From Fratercula arctica (lineage: Eukaryota; Chordata; Aves; Charadriiformes; Alcidae), in assembly GCA_947846985.1 (NCBI GenBank), contig CANTUZ010000009.1, positions 1,240,001-1,304,000 of the forward strand: DNA of 64,000 nt, in the 5' to 3' direction. The notes beneath the pieces are model-generated. The model was not told the DNA's origin, did no database searches, and saw only the letters and a program-made list of their open reading frames with translations. This document shows positions 11,811-24,478 of this stretch, in pieces. The translations under genes and the position numbers were made by a program. How positions within the stretch are numbered: the first letter of the stretch is position 1; each line of letters opens with the position of its first letter.

Positions 11811-14800
11811 TGTAGCAGGAGGTTGCTGCGGCCACCTCTGACACTGGTTAGGAGCAGGGGGACAAGCCACCACCAGCGTCCCCAGCGAGGGCTGCCGGGA
11901 CACGGGGCTGCAACCTTGCGTGGTGCAGGGGCCTTGCCCCATGCTCAGGAAATCACGAAACCCCTCAGAAGCCTTGAGTTCCCCCCTTCTTCATCCCAGA
12001 CGGTCAGTGGGCTCATGGTGGCAAACCCGGGAGAAGTTTGCTTGGTACCCAAGAACCACGTTTCCCTCCTACCCAACAATGAGCTCGCAGGTGCCAGGCT
12101 GACGTTCCTCGTCACCGTGATGCCTTCACTTTGGAACCTTATTTGTCATGCAGACATCGTGGGAACGTCCTGGACCACCTCTGCCTCGCAGCTACCGGGC
12201 TGAGGCGTACAGCTGTGGGGTCCAGCTTTGTCCCGGGGGTCCGCAACAACATGATGGGGGCTGCAGGTGGAGGAGGCTGGAATGGGGAAGGGGGCAGGGA
12301 GGTATGTGTGAGCAACCGGGCACCTTCTTTCCCATCAGAGCCTGAGCAGATGTCTGGGGATGCTGCAATACTTAGGGACAAACAAGCCTTTGGAGCGGGG
12401 TGAGCCGGGAGTTTGGATCAGGATGGGGCAGACGGAGCTTGGTCCTCCTCCTCCTCCATGAAGCCAGGCAGACCACAATGCCCAGATCAAAGATGTCCAA
12501 AGGGGAGCGAGACCTGTGAGCGCACAGTCCCGGTGCAGGGAAACACCCCCCCAGCTTGGAGCCGAGCGTGCCGCAGCCTGCGCCCGCCAGCACCGTGCCG
12601 CTGTGGTCCCGCAGAGAGTCCCAGCCTGGCTCCCAGCGCCGGGCGAGCCGTGGCCCAGTCATTAGGTGTGGGTTTGGCTCCTGGCTTGGCTCATTGTGCA
12701 ACTGGGGTGAAGCACGTAACCTCCTGCCTCGCTCGTTTGACTTTAGAGAGCTGTTAAGTCTCTGAATGGAAAAGCACCCCGTAATGACTTGGGTTATTAA
12801 TGGTTGCTCGGGGAGTAATAGCAGAGCTGGGCAGATCAGAGGAGCTGCCTGCAAACAGCTCTGTCATCCCGCCTCCGAGCGGGCCTGCAACACCCTTATC
12901 TTTCCCAGACTGGGGCAGCTCCTGAGCAAAGGCTGCCCATGGTGCCAAATTGCAGAGCGCAGCAGGCAAACACTCATTAGGAGCCGGGTGGAGCCTAACA
13001 AACCCCTACTCAAGGGCCACCTAGACCACAGCAAAGCCGGGCTGCAGCACCAGCCTGAGCTGTCACCACCAAGCCGAAGGAGCCGCCTCACCACAGGTCC
13101 GAGTCAGAGCTTTGCTGGGCCCTGGAGAAAATCTTTTGCCGGGAGAAAAGCGAGCGCCTGCCCCGCAGCCATGCCTGCAACACACCCTTCCCACCGCGGC
13201 AAGCCATAATGCTCCCTAATGCTCACTAGAAAGTCCTGTCTCCTAAAGACCTGCTCCAAAGCAACCCAGGGAACGGCAATTGCTGCCCTTTCGGAAAGGT
13301 GGATGGTTTGCTCTGGAATGATTCATTCGGAGTTGGTCTGGTCTGTTCGGTCAGGGCCGTTTTCCAGGTGGGGCTCTGGGTTCCTGCTGCGGCATCATCC
13401 CGGCAGCCCCGGACGTGGCGGCTCTGGGTTTCTTGCGACACGGGTGGGCGGTGGGTGCCGGAGGGACTGCCCATCTCCCACACCGGAGACCCCCGAGCAT
13501 CCCCGTGCCACTGGGCAAGCGAGAGAGGCAAGGAAGAGGGAACGATCCCAACAGACATTTGACCTTCACTGTCCAAAGGCTTTGCCAACACAGAGAAACT
13601 GCCTGGAATAGATGTTGCAGAATAAGCTGTTCCAGCCCGCTGTTCGAGGCAGAGAAACCCTCTTTCCCTTTTGCAGGCTGGAGAGCCTTGAAAAAACAAA
13701 ACAAAGTAAATTACACTTGTGTCTTTTGCACCAGCTTCTGGCTTTTGTACAGGAAATGTGGCTGAGACGATGGCTTTAAATAAAAAGAGATGCTGTCCCT
13801 GGCTGCGGGAGGGCATCCTGCCCCGGCTGCCAGCCGGCTGGCTTGGAACGCTGCGCTGACGCTGGCCGGGCTGGCCATCCCGCCGGAGCTCAGCCCAGAG
13901 CCCGGCTGGGAGGACACCAGTGTCTCTCCTGGTCTCTCCATCTCCAGGTGGCGGCTGAGTCGCTCCAGCCTGGGCAAGGGCCGGGGGAGATCGGCTCCTG
14001 CCCACCGCGACCCGTGCAGCTGAGGCCGAGGTCTTCCTGGGGCGCAGGTGCTGGTGCAGGGCTGCGCCCCAGCCGTGATTCCCGTGGTTTTCCCCTGGGA
14101 ACCGAATGCCCCCCCCGCCCCCCTCCCCAGGCTGATGGGGGGAGATGGGCCAGGCCATGCCCCACGCTGGGCATGGGGACTGCCCCCTCCCATGGCTCCG
14201 GCAAAGCCCCCCCCCAAGGGAAAACGCCACCGGGGAGGTCACCACGGACACTTGCTGACCCCCCCACCCAAGCACCGCCCCGAGGGCGAGCTGGCCATGC
14301 CACAGTAAAGCCGCTGTTACTCACAAACCCCGCGCTGTTGTATTTTCACCCCGGCTCCAGGCAGTGGCCTGGCTGTCTCTGAAAGAGCGCGAAGCCCTTC
14401 TAAAATTTTCCGGCTAGCTGACAAAGTCCTCCGTGATGTAGCGGTCCCAAGTATTTGCTTGATCTTCTGTTGCCACACATTCTTCCGAGAGCAAACCCGC
14501 ACAGCGACGCGCGCACGTCATTCTCCTCCGGAGAGCTGGCTGCTTTTCTCCGGTTATAAACCAAAGCTGACAAGTGTCAGACCTCCTGCCAAATTCGCGC
14601 TGACTGGCATTCTCATGAGTGTTGGTCAAACAGTAAAATCCATTCATTTGCCTAAAAGCAAACCCACAGCATTCTCCTTGTCTGGGGCTGGGACAAAGTC
14701 TGTGCCTGTCCGCTCCCAACGCCCTTCCCATGGTGGCAGCGGGCATCGCCCCCTCCTAACGCCGCAGCCCTCGTGAGGACGGGCTCTGCGGGGTGCCACG

Positions 14801-16120
14801 GCCACAGCCCCGGCCCCCCAGCCAGTGCTGGGTGGGGGAGGCTTAAGCAAGCCCCCCAGCGAAGCAGGAAAGCTGAAACTTGGGAGTTATTGGAGGCAGG
14901 GAGGGAGGGAGGCGGTGGGGATGATGCTCCGGCTGGGCTCGGCTGCGAGCGTGAGGCTTGGTCCCCTCCATCCTCCGGCGGTGCAGCCCCGGCATGATGT
15001 CCCTGTCCCCAGGGACCTGTCTCTGCCCCCACGGACCCCCGGGAGGCTTCGTTATCCCCGGCCACGGCACATGGCAATGAGCGGCTTGGCCGACCCTGCC
15101 TGGACCACCGCGTTTCTGGCTGAGGGCAGCATCAGGGCTCGCCGCTCGGATTGACGTGCGTGCGTGCGCTCTCCGTGTCTGATTAAATGCTTCCGAGGAG
15201 GGAGATGCTTCATTTCCAGACCAGCAACAGATTGAGCAACAGAAGCATATCTCTCTGTTGTGGAGCCTTCAGGAAGCTGTGGGTATTTATTTTTTTTTTG
15301 ACGTTGGAGATGTGCTGGGAGGAAAGCGGAAAACACAGGGTGAGCGTCGTGCAGACCTGGCAGCTCCTGTGAGCAGCTTGTGCTGGGCATTCGGCGGGGA
15401 TAAGTGATGGATTTGAAGGCCGGTATGGATGCCCCTGCTCCCGGAGCCATTGAGAGATGGGTGCCTGGGCCAGAGCAGAGCCCCCGGGGTCGGTGCTGCT
15501 GCCCCGGCACCCGCAGCGGCCTCTAAGCGAGGGCTAATCCTGCAAGAGGGAAATCGCCGGCTGCCCGCAGCCTCCCAGGGAAAGGAGCATCCCTCAGCCC
15601 AGGCAGCTTTTGGGACAAGCCCTCTGCAGATAAACGCCATGTTTTATCGGGGGTGATGGGGAGGGCATCTTCGTCTTCCCACCTCTTCCGTTTTCTTCTT
15701 GCTTTGATGAAATTTCTCATGCGCCCTCGCAGGCAGCACGTAACTGTTGGCCCCTTTGCCAGGGCGAAAGAAGCCCTTTGTGGGACCGCTGGCTCCCAGC
15801 CGGCTCCTTCCCGGGGCTGGAGAGCACAAGGCAGCCCGGCTGCACAATGCTGGAGCCCTGCCAGCCCGATGGGGCATCCCAAACCCCGCGCTGCGCCTGT
15901 CATCCCGCGTGGGTGGTACGGGGAGACGGGATCCCACACCCAGCAGGGGCGTGCTGGGGCTGGGGGGGGCCCTACTGACATCCCCCCCCCCTCACCCAGG
16001 GCTGGGGGCTCTCACCCTTTTCCCTGGGCAGGGGATGCTCAGGGTAGGAGACGGGGGTACCCGGGCCGTGCGGGGCCCACTGGAGGGCCACACGCCAGGT
16101 CTTGGCCAGCGTCGGCTGTG

Positions 16121-16213
16121 GAAGAGCGGGACCCTGCATGAAGGGACCCTGCACAGAGACCGGCCAAGCGGCTCTGAAATCAAAATCGTCCTTTATGCAG
16201 GGTCCGGCTCTTC
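16121..16213. repeat. Inverted repeat / hairpin, 26-bp arms
   Basis: The left arm 16121-16146 (gaagagcgggaccctgcatg...) pairs with the right arm 16188-16213 (...gcagggtccggctcttc) with one G-G mismatch, one wobble and frayed inner ends. The loop is about 41 nt. The precursor-like size is notable, but nothing else marks it as a microRNA. Confidence 0.6.
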
Positions 16214-17330
16214 TGCAGCCCTCGACTCAGCCCAGCCTGTGGGGGGTCACAGGTGTCTCTGCGGATGCTGCGCCTCGCTGCAGGCTGCATGGGGACCCAA
16301 AGGTCCCCGGCGCCTTTCCTGGGGACTTCTGGGCTTCTGGAGGGCTCGGAAGTTATCACTTCTCAAATGCTGAAAGCTCACTGCTTTAGCCCCGAAGCAC
16401 ACGATTTAGAGTCGGGCTATAAACCATGGTTTAATTAGCGGAGGAGCGGGGTGCGCTGGGATGCGGGGGTGCTGCCCGCCCGTGCTGGCAGCCGCCTCCT
16501 GCCCACCAGCAGGGGGGAAGGAGCCCCGTCCCTGCGGGAGATGGCAGTGCTGGCTTTGGGCGAGCGGTGGGACCGCTGCCACGGGCTCGTACAGTCAGTA
16601 TTCCTCCAAAGAGAGACCACAAAATAGCTCCTGCCCAGCAGATACTTGCTGCAACTGAAACCAGTCCTGAGCTATCGCTGAAACCCGTTCTAGGCTGAGC
16701 CCCAGACAAATGTGCGCAGCTCTCATGTATCAGTGGTAAATGTCTTCCTGTTTAAAAGCTCTCAAAATCACAGGGGTAGCTTGTTTTGACATTTGATTAG
16801 CCACAGAGAACAACTTGAGAGTGCTTGAGTGAGTGAGTGAGCAAACTCAGAAGCAATCCTGGTGCTGAATGCTCCGGCCTGTTAGCGATAGAGGCGTATC
16901 GGGCAGGGGAGGGTGGGCACCGCTCCAGGGGGAAGATAAGTGGGCTGCTGGGAGAGACGAACCCGAGGAGAGGAAGTGGTGAGTGAAGTCAGCTGAAAAC
17001 GGGATGGTTTTTTTTTTTTTTTTGCTCACTCTGACTCATAAATTTCATTAATCCCTGGGTTTGCTCGGGAGCGAGCGGAGCGGTGCAGACCTCCATCTCC
17101 CCAGTGGAGCCCAGCCGCTGCCCAGGACCCAGGGGGCTGGAGACCCACCGTCGGCGAGTGCTTCGGCGGTGGAGAACCCCCCTGTCCCTTGCTGCCCATG
17201 GCCTGAGCAGGTCCGTGAACAGGCCAAGGTGCCACGCTTCCCGATGCCATCCTGCTCCTGCTGCCGGAGCCCTGGGTGTGAGAGCTGCTCCCGGGACAGG
17301 GTGCGCGGGGCAAGGCAGGGACTGAGGGGG

Positions 17331-18234
17331 CCGGAGGGGCAGCGGGAGCATCCCTGCCCGCACATCCCTGAGGGGCAGCGGGAGCATCCCTGCCCGCACA
17401 TCCCTGAGGGGCAGCGGGAGCATCCCTGCCCACACATCCCTGAGGGGCAGCGGGAGCATCCCTGCCCGCACAGCCCGAAGGGGCAGCAGGAGCATCCCTG
17501 CCCGCACATCCCTGAGGGGCAGTGGGAGCATCCCTGCCCATACATCCCAAAGGGGCAGCAGGAGCATCCCTGCCCGCACATCCCTGAGGGGCAGTGGGAG
17601 CATCCCTGCCCACACATCCCAAAGGGGCAGCAGGAGCATCCCTGCCCGCACATCCCTGAGGGGCAGCGGGAGCATCCCTGCCCACACATCCCTGAGGGGC
17701 AGCGGGAGCATCCCTGCCCGCACATCCCTGAGGGGCAGTGGGAGCATCCCTGCCCACACATCCCTGAGGGGCAGCAGGAGCATCCCTGCCCGCACATCCC
17801 TGAGGGGCAGTGGGAGCATCCCTGCCCACACATCCCAAAGGGGCAGCAGGAGCATCCCTGCCCGCACATCCCGAAGGGGCAGTGGGAGCATCCCTGCCCA
17901 CACATCCCGAAGGGGCAGTGGGAGCATCCCTGCCCGCACATCCCTGAGGGGCAGCAGGAGCATCCCTGCCCACACATCCCGAAGGGGCAGTGGGAGCATC
18001 CCTGCCCACAAATCCCTGAGGGGCAGTGGGAGCATCCCTGCCCGCACAGCCCGAAGGGGCAGTGGGAGCATCCCTGCCCACAAATCCCTGAGGGGCAGTG
18101 GGAGCATCCCTGCCCGCACAGCCCGAAGGGGCAGTGGGAGCATCCCTGCCCGCACATCCCGAAGGGGCAGTGGGAGCATCCCTGCCCGCACAGCCCGAAG
18201 GGGCAGTGGGAGCATCCCTGCCCGCACAGCCCGG
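17331..18234 (+). repeat. 36-bp minisatellite (about 25 copies)
   Basis: The unit contains gaggggcagcgggagcatcc followed by ctgcccgcacatccct, with variant positions (cgaag, caaag, cagtggg). Because 36 is a multiple of three and the units lack stops, four frames are open across the array. The + strand reads PHIPEGQREHPC repeats, and three - strand frames are also open. This is a tandem DNA repeat, not a gene. Confidence 0.95.
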
Positions 18235-18999
18235 CCCTGGCAGCCGCCCTCCCGCAGCCCGGGCAGTCGTGACCTCGCAGGAGTTTGTTGTTTTTTTGGT
18301 TTTTTTTTTTGGTTTTTTTTTTTTCCCCGGACCTAAAACATGTTGTGTCAGGTTGGTCATGACACTGCAGGGCTGTTTTCCTTTCCCTCGCTATCGCTGC
18401 TATCAAGTAGGAGTTAACAGCTCTTGTTTATACAATGACTATCTGGCCAGAGGCTGATTTAATACCTCCCACTTCTTTTAAGTGCAAATAGACTCTAATG
18501 TGTGTATTAGGCTACTTGAATGGCTGTTCTGGTGAAATACTCGCTTTCCAAATAACTTATCTGCAGTTAATGCTGGAGAGAGGAGAAGAGCAAACTTCTT
18601 TAGAATTTAGCAATAATAAAAAGAAAACAATCCGTTTAATATTTCCCCCTCTCCTTGGCTAAGCCTTTGGTCATACCGAGCCTTGCTGGGCTTTCGCAGG
18701 CAGAATCCTATAAAGGTTTATGGGCCGCAGCCCTGATTCAGCAAGTTGCTTATGAGCATCCCCAGGCCTGAGCCCAACAGCTCATCCCAGGCGATGCCAC
18801 ATCCCAGGACACGGAGCATCTCAGGATGGCTGCCATCGCCCCCGCTTCCAACCCCGCGCAGATGCCACCACGCCACCGCCGTCCCGCGTCCCTCCCGGTC
18901 CCCCAGCCGCTCGCTCCGGGCTGGAGGGCGGCCACCGGTGGGGTGGGAGCAGTAGCCACGCTGCGCAGGCAGCCGTCTGCAGCCACGCTTGGCAGGAGA

Positions 19000-19215
19000 G
19001 ACAAAGAGTAATATCATCCCTGAGCGAAACTGCAGAGTTTCTGCTGAGTCACAGTCATCAGGGAATGGGGAGAGCAATTACAGACGAAAACTGGGAAGGC
19101 ATCCCAAACAAATTGGTTATAATTAACAAGTAGAAGAATAACACCAGTAATACCATTAGCAGGCCCAAAAGCCATTTGCAATATAATATCTATAATTAGA
19201 CAGTATACAGCGAAA
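19000..19215. promoter_or_regulatory. AT-rich island, candidate conserved non-coding element
   Basis: A non-repetitive low-GC block containing TTATAATTAACA and TCTATAATTAGAC with GC-rich flanks on both sides. Confidence 0.4.
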
Positions 19216-20883
19216 GCCTGGGCTGAGCTGCGCGCCCCGGGAAGGGCGGGCAGGTGAGTGTGGGGAGCAGAATGCCTGCGGATCCGGCTCCGGAGGCGGC
19301 GAGCACCGACGAGCATCCGTGAGCAACCTTGCTCCGGCCATGGGGACCAGTGAGGCTGGCGAGGGGCTGGCCCCGGCTCTGGCATCCAGGGAGGCTCCAT
19401 GGGCACAGCCGAACCCGCTCTCTCTCTCCCTCCTCCATCCCGGAGGGATGCAGAGGGCTCTCCCATGCCCTGTTTTCCCCATTTGGGTTGGACACCGGCG
19501 AGTTGTTTGATGGAGCCGGCAGTGCCGGAGCTGCCGGGATTGGACCTGAGTGGTGGCCGAGTCTTGCTAGCGAGTCTGGTCCCTTCACCGGCTCCTCGTG
19601 TTGGTCCCAACCTCTTGGCCAAGACTCTGCAGCTGCGCGGATGGTACCCATCTGCAGCCCTTACCCATCTCCTCACACCTCCCGTCCCGACCGCAAGGGG
19701 ACGGGGGAGAAAAAACGTCGCTCGTGAGGCTCGGGCCTGTGTTCGGAGCTTGCAGCAGGTCCCGAGCAGGTTCGCCACCCGCCGGCCCCCTCCGCCCGGG
19801 CAGCCCCGGGGTGCTGGGCTGGGCGAGGGCAGGCATTGCTCAAGCAAATCCCGCGGATGAGGGTGAGGTCAGTGGGAGTTTTGCTTGTGAAAGGACGGGG
19901 TAATCAGGGCCTGTTGTGGCAACACCGGCAACCGACGACGCTCTTCCCTGTCTGTCCGCCTGCGTGCGGCGCGGCCGGGGACCGGCAACCTCTGGCGGCT
20001 CCTCGGTGGTGCGGGCTGCGGCCCTGCGGAGCGGCCAGACGCAGCCATGGAGGGCAATGGTGATGCCCACCACTGCCCGCTCCTGCCGCTGGCCCCGAGG
20101 ACCCCGCACGGTGCTTTCGTTTGTCTTTAATTGCTGTGGAGCGGAGAGAAAAGTCCCAGCCGCGTTCTGCTGCGTGCGAGGAGGTGGTGTCCGCCCTGTG
20201 GAACTATTCAGGCCCCTTCCTGCAGGAGGGACCCGCGTCTCCGCCATTTCACGGGTTTGCGCGGGTGCTTTTTTCCACCCGGAGCCTCCAGATTTGCTCT
20301 GAAGAGGGGAAAAAAAGAGAAACTGGAAAAGCTGGAAGGCAGAGCCCGCTCTGCTGGGCAGGCATTGGCTCGGGCTGGCATTGGGCGCTCAGAGCATCCC
20401 TCGTGGGAGCACCCAAAACTAGGAGAGGTGTTTGCTGTCCCCAGCCCCAGGGGTGGGAGAAGCGGCTGCAGGATTGAACCCTCTCTTGCCGGGGGGGCCG
20501 TAAAACCTTACTGCCAAGAGCAGATAAAACCGAGCTTCCCCACAAAGCAAAATAAACTGGCTGATAGCTCTCCTGGCTCTCCGTGCTCGGTCATTAGTAT
20601 GCGTTTCACTGCCTTCCCGGCTCTGAAATCCTTGTTTAGATAAACTTGAAAGCTAAAGGAAATTTGGCAGGCAGGGTCCTGCCCTGCGCGGAGGGCAGAT
20701 AGTGTCACCTGAAATGTAAACACACGCTATTGACTGGGGCCGGGACCGGCTTGTCAGCGATAAAGCCACCTCTCGGGGCGGCTGCCGTCACGCAGGGAGC
20801 TCCGCGGCGGGCCAGCGCGGCTGGCGGTGGCAGGGAGCGAGGAGGGGGACAGGGGCTGCTCGGTGACCGGCGGGGTCTGCGTG

Positions 20884-20936
20884 CACACGTGTGTGTGTCT
20901 GTGTGCACGCGTGTGTGCGCACGTGTGTGTGCGTGC
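20884..20936 (+). repeat. GT/GC-rich dinucleotide run
   Basis: Alternating purine-pyrimidine cacgtgtgtgtgtctgtgtg and related units, a potential Z-DNA former. Confidence 0.7.
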
Positions 20937-21799
20937 CCAGGTTTCCCCTCTTTCCCTCGCCGCCCCCCAACAGCAAACCCCCGGGGTCTGAGGAAGCCGT
21001 GCTGAAGCCGTCCCAGCCTCTTCCCAGAACACACAGCGTATGAAGGGGAGAAAAAAAGTGTGGGGGGAAAAAAACCCCTACGTTTCCTATCACGGGTGTT
21101 TTGGCCCCGTTTCCCTGCAGGGAGCCGGGGGTGCGCAGGGTGCCCGTGGCCGTGCAGGCGTTCGGACCCGGCCAACTGCAATAAACCTCATCCCGCAGGT
21201 TTCTTTCTCCCCTATTTCCTCCAGCCGTACCAGGGTCCCCAGGACAGCCCGGCCCCGGGAATGGGGCTGTGGGGGGGCTGCGTACACCCGCTGAGGGGGG
21301 CTGGGAGCGCTGGGGCCACTGGGGCCGGCCAGGGGTGGCCATGTGGGACCGGTGGCCGTGGGAGGATGGGGCGCAGCGGTGCTTCCCCCGCAGAGGCCGT
21401 TTGGGAAGAGGAAGGGCAGCTCAGAGGGTTTCCCCGAAGGGTGGCATCGCGGTGGGGAGGGGACAGTGTCACAACACCCCATGCCCAGAAGCCGAGCCTG
21501 AGGTTTGTCCCCAGACGGGGGGGTGAGGACATCTCCTCTGCCCTTTCCCTCGGCCCTGAGACCTCGCAGGGTGACACAGCTGCAAGCCTGCAGCATGCGG
21601 GGCACCCTGGCACTGCCACGTGGGGCACATCGTGGCCAAAACCGCTCCTGGGACAAGTGACCCCCCGAGGGGGACATCACCGCGTCGCCCCGAAGGACCC
21701 CGACCCCTCACCCTGGGGTGTCCCACTGCTGCGTCCCCATGGGCACCTGCCCTTTGCAGGCACCCAGGCCATGTGCACTGGGCTGAGCACCCCAGAGCC

Positions 21800-21840
21800 C
21801 TCGTCCTCATCCTCATCCTCATCCTCATCCTCATCCTCAC
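21800..21840 (+). repeat. (TCATCC)n-type microsatellite
   Basis: About seven hexamer copies of tcctca. Both strands are open here (SSSS or DEDE), which creates spurious ORFs. Confidence 0.9.
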
Positions 21841-21989
21841 CTGGCGGTGCCGGCTGCCTCCACGCTGGGGGAAGGGAAAGTGCCTCCCTCCTGCCTCGCG
21901 TCGCCCAGGGAGGAGGGATGCGACGTCCCCAGCCCGTGGTGACAAAGGCATCTGGCGGCAGCTGGCTGGGAGAGGAGACGGTGGCTTCT

Positions 21990-22470
21990 CCCGCTGAGGC
22001 TCTTTCTAATACCATTAGGAAAAAAAAAAAAAACAAACCTCAGAAAAAGAAAAATAACTTATGGGAAAAGATCAGGGTTTATAATTGGGATGTGCAAATA
22101 TCAGTTTAAGTAGATTTTAAATCAATATGAACCAGAACATTTCCTTTCACCCCGATAGTTCTTTTTTTTTTTTTTTTTTTTTTTTAATTTCCAACCAGGT
22201 GAGTTTTAATAAGCTAAAATAAAACATCTGCTATTTCAGTACAGTCCTAGTGTGAGGAATATCAATTAAGGGGAGGCATTCTCAGTCGTTTAAGTTCACC
22301 ACAACAGCACTGGAGCTATGGCTGGATGGGAGTGTGAAGAAAATTACAACCTTTTCGGGGAAACCATTAAATAAAAATCGGAATTTGTCCATAAGTACCA
22401 CTGGGGGAGGGAAGCGGCTCATCTAATGTGTTCTATTTTGAGCAATGAAATGAATTTTCAGCACAAACCC
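21990..22470. promoter_or_regulatory. AT-rich island upstream of TLE3, candidate conserved element
   Basis: Low-GC sequence around a 25-T run, with non-repetitive segments 22070-22150 and 22195-22460. It lies 2 kb before the CpG island. Confidence 0.35.
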
Positions 22471-23299
22471 GCTGCTTTCCGTTCCTGTCCCCACATTGCC
22501 GTGTCCACTGAATTAGGCCCCAGAAAGCCCCTGGGGCAGAGGCTCCGGCTCAGCCCCGCCGCCGGCATCACCCCATTTTTTGCTCTTTTCTTTCCCGGCT
22601 CAGCTCGGCGCGGAGCGAGGACGGATGGGGAACGCGGGGGCTCAGCACCCAGCAGCACCCAACCCGCACCCGCAGCCGCGGGGGTTAGCCTCAACCTGCC
22701 AGGGGGAAGATCAATTAACCTTCCCCAGCCATGAAAAATTAAGAAATAGCCGCGGACCTGAGAGCGAGGGCTGAGGGCCAAAGTGCAGCGGTTTGGAGAA
22801 TTATCACAGAGCGCCCCGTCCCCCGGGCGGCTCCGGCAGCCCGCGGCCATGCCGGGCGGCGAGGAGGAGCAGGGTGGCGAGGAAGGGCAGCGTGTCCCGT
22901 CCCCGAGGGCCTGGCGGAGGGCAGGATTTTTCGGGCGCTGCCGCCTTTGTGCTTTGCCGTCCTCCCGGGACCGAGGCGAGCGTGTGACACTGGGAGCCCC
23001 CGTCACGGTCCTCCGCTAAATGGATGTCGCCCTGGATGTACTTGGCAGAACGAACTGCCAGAGCGAGCACTTCACCGGAGAAATAAGTACCGGTTTCACC
23101 ACTGATATTTCCAGCGTTACCAGTTGCCGTTAGTTTTTGCTGTTTCTGCGGGCACTGGTGGTCCCAGGAGCCCCCCCCCCCCCGTGTGGCTCGAAGCACC
23201 GTGGGCTTCTCCCACGCTGGCTTGCAGCGGCGCTCTCCCAGGCCGCTTGTCTGACACGGCAACACCGGGGCTCATGGGGATGCCCTCCCAGGGAGGGCT

Positions 23300-24137
23300 T
23301 TGCACCCCAGTGTGTACCCCACTGTGCACCCCAATGGCACCCTGATGTGCACCCCAATGGCACTCTAATGGCACCCCAGTGTGCACCCCAATGGCACCTC
23401 GGTGTGCACCCCAATGGCACCCTGAAGGCACCCCGATGGTACCCCATTGTGCACCCTAATGGCACCCTGATGGCATCCTGACCGCACCACAATGTGCACC
23501 CCAGTGTACATCCCAATGGCACCGTGATGGCACCCTGACACACACCCCGATATGCACCCCAATGGCACCCCGATGGCACCCCGATGGCACCCCAATGTGC
23601 ACCCCAGTGTACATCCCAATGGCACCGTGATGGCACCCTGATACACACCCCAATATGCACCCCGATGGCACCCTGATGTGCACCCCAATGGCACTCTAAT
23701 GGCACCCCAGTGTGCACCCCAATGGCACCTCGGTGTGCACCCCAATGGCACCCTGAAGGCACCCCGATGGTACCCCATTGTGCACCCTAATGGCACCCTG
23801 ATGGCATCCTGACCGCACCACAATGTGCACCCCAGTGTACATCCCAATGGCACCGTGATGGCACCCTGACACGCACCCCGATATGCACCCCGATGGCACC
23901 CTGATGGCACTCCGATGGCACCCCAATGCACACCCCGATGGCACCCTGATGGCACTCCGATGGCACCCCAATGTGCACCCCAGTGTACATCCCAATGGCA
24001 CCGTGATGGCACCCTGACACGCACCCCAATATGCACCCTGCTGGCACCCCGATGGCGCCCCAGTGGCACCCCGATGGCACCCCAATGTTAGCCCCAATGT
24101 ACCCCCCGATGGCACCCTCATGGCGCCCCGATGGCAA
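23300..24137 (+). repeat. 11/12-bp minisatellite with 331-bp higher-order duplication
   Basis: Units alternate between tggcaccccga (11 bp) and tgtgcaccccaa (12 bp). A block beginning at 23341 recurs almost perfectly from 23672, an offset of 331 bp, for over 200 bp. A shorter subunit (gtgtacatcccaatggcacc) occurs four times (about 23504, 23607, 23836, 23982). The array stops about 60 bp before the CpG island. Confidence 0.93.
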
Positions 24138-24355
24138 ACCCTGGGGGCTTTGCGGGGCGCTGCCGATGCCTCCACAGAGGAAAAACAAAGCAAAAGGGAG
24201 GCGACATTGAAACACTATCAGGAGAGGGGGGAGACGGAGGAGGGGGCCGGGAGGGCGGGGGGGCGGCGGGGACGGCGGTGGGGAGCGCGGTGGCTCCGGC
24301 TCCGGCGGCGATTCCGCGCCGGGTTTCGCGTGTCGCCGCCGGCCCGGCCGGTCCC

Positions 24356-24393
24356 CACGTGGGGGAGGGGCGTGGCCGGGCGCGGCGGCCAAT
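24356..24393 (+). promoter_or_regulatory. Upstream E-box/CCAAT cluster
   Basis: CACGTG at 24356-24361 is followed by a GC-box-like ggggcgtggc and CCAAT at 24389-24393. It is the most distal of three E-box plus CCAAT groups in the CpG island. Confidence 0.4.
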
Positions 24394-24459
24394 GGGCAGC
24401 GCCGGGCCCTGACACCGCTCGGCGCGTCAGCGGCCGGGACGTACCCAATTAGCGGCGGA

Positions 24460-24478
24460 GGGGGGGGGGGGGGGGGGG
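24460..24478 (+). repeat. Poly-G tract (19 G)
   Basis: An uninterrupted run of 19 G in the CpG island, capable of G-quadruplex formation and prone to length variation and assembly error. Confidence 0.8.

Larger units (their letters stand above)
11456..17330. other. Intergenic sequence, no gene recognised
   Basis: AT-rich candidate elements lie at 11540-11810, 12660-12800, 13560-13790, 14310-14670 and 16640-16860. A strong inverted repeat lies at 16121-16213 and a gagt tetramer run near 16826-16842. The rest is GC-rich with shadow ORFs only. Confidence 0.55.
18235..23299. other. Intergenic sequence between two minisatellites
   Basis: AT-rich candidate elements lie at 18430-18720, 19000-19215, 20490-20760 and 21990-22470. 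Simple repeats are a GT/GC-rich run (20884-20936), a TCATCC hexamer run (21800-21840) and a T-run (22163-22187). No gene was recognised. Confidence 0.55.

Noticed and set aside
13226..14275. 349-aa ORF on the - strand
   Set aside because: It passes through an AT-rich non-coding island and GC-rich flanks without domain or splice structure and is mirrored by ORFs in other frames.
17026..18406. ORFs of 403-452 aa across the 36-bp repeat, including a Cys-rich repeat protein
   Set aside because: Four frames on both strands are open simultaneously, only because the unit length is a multiple of three and lacks stops. There is no splice, promoter or codon evidence for any one frame.
23300..24137. 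CRISPR-like array
   Set aside because: Units are directly adjacent with no unique spacers, and the genomic context is avian, so this is a minisatellite.
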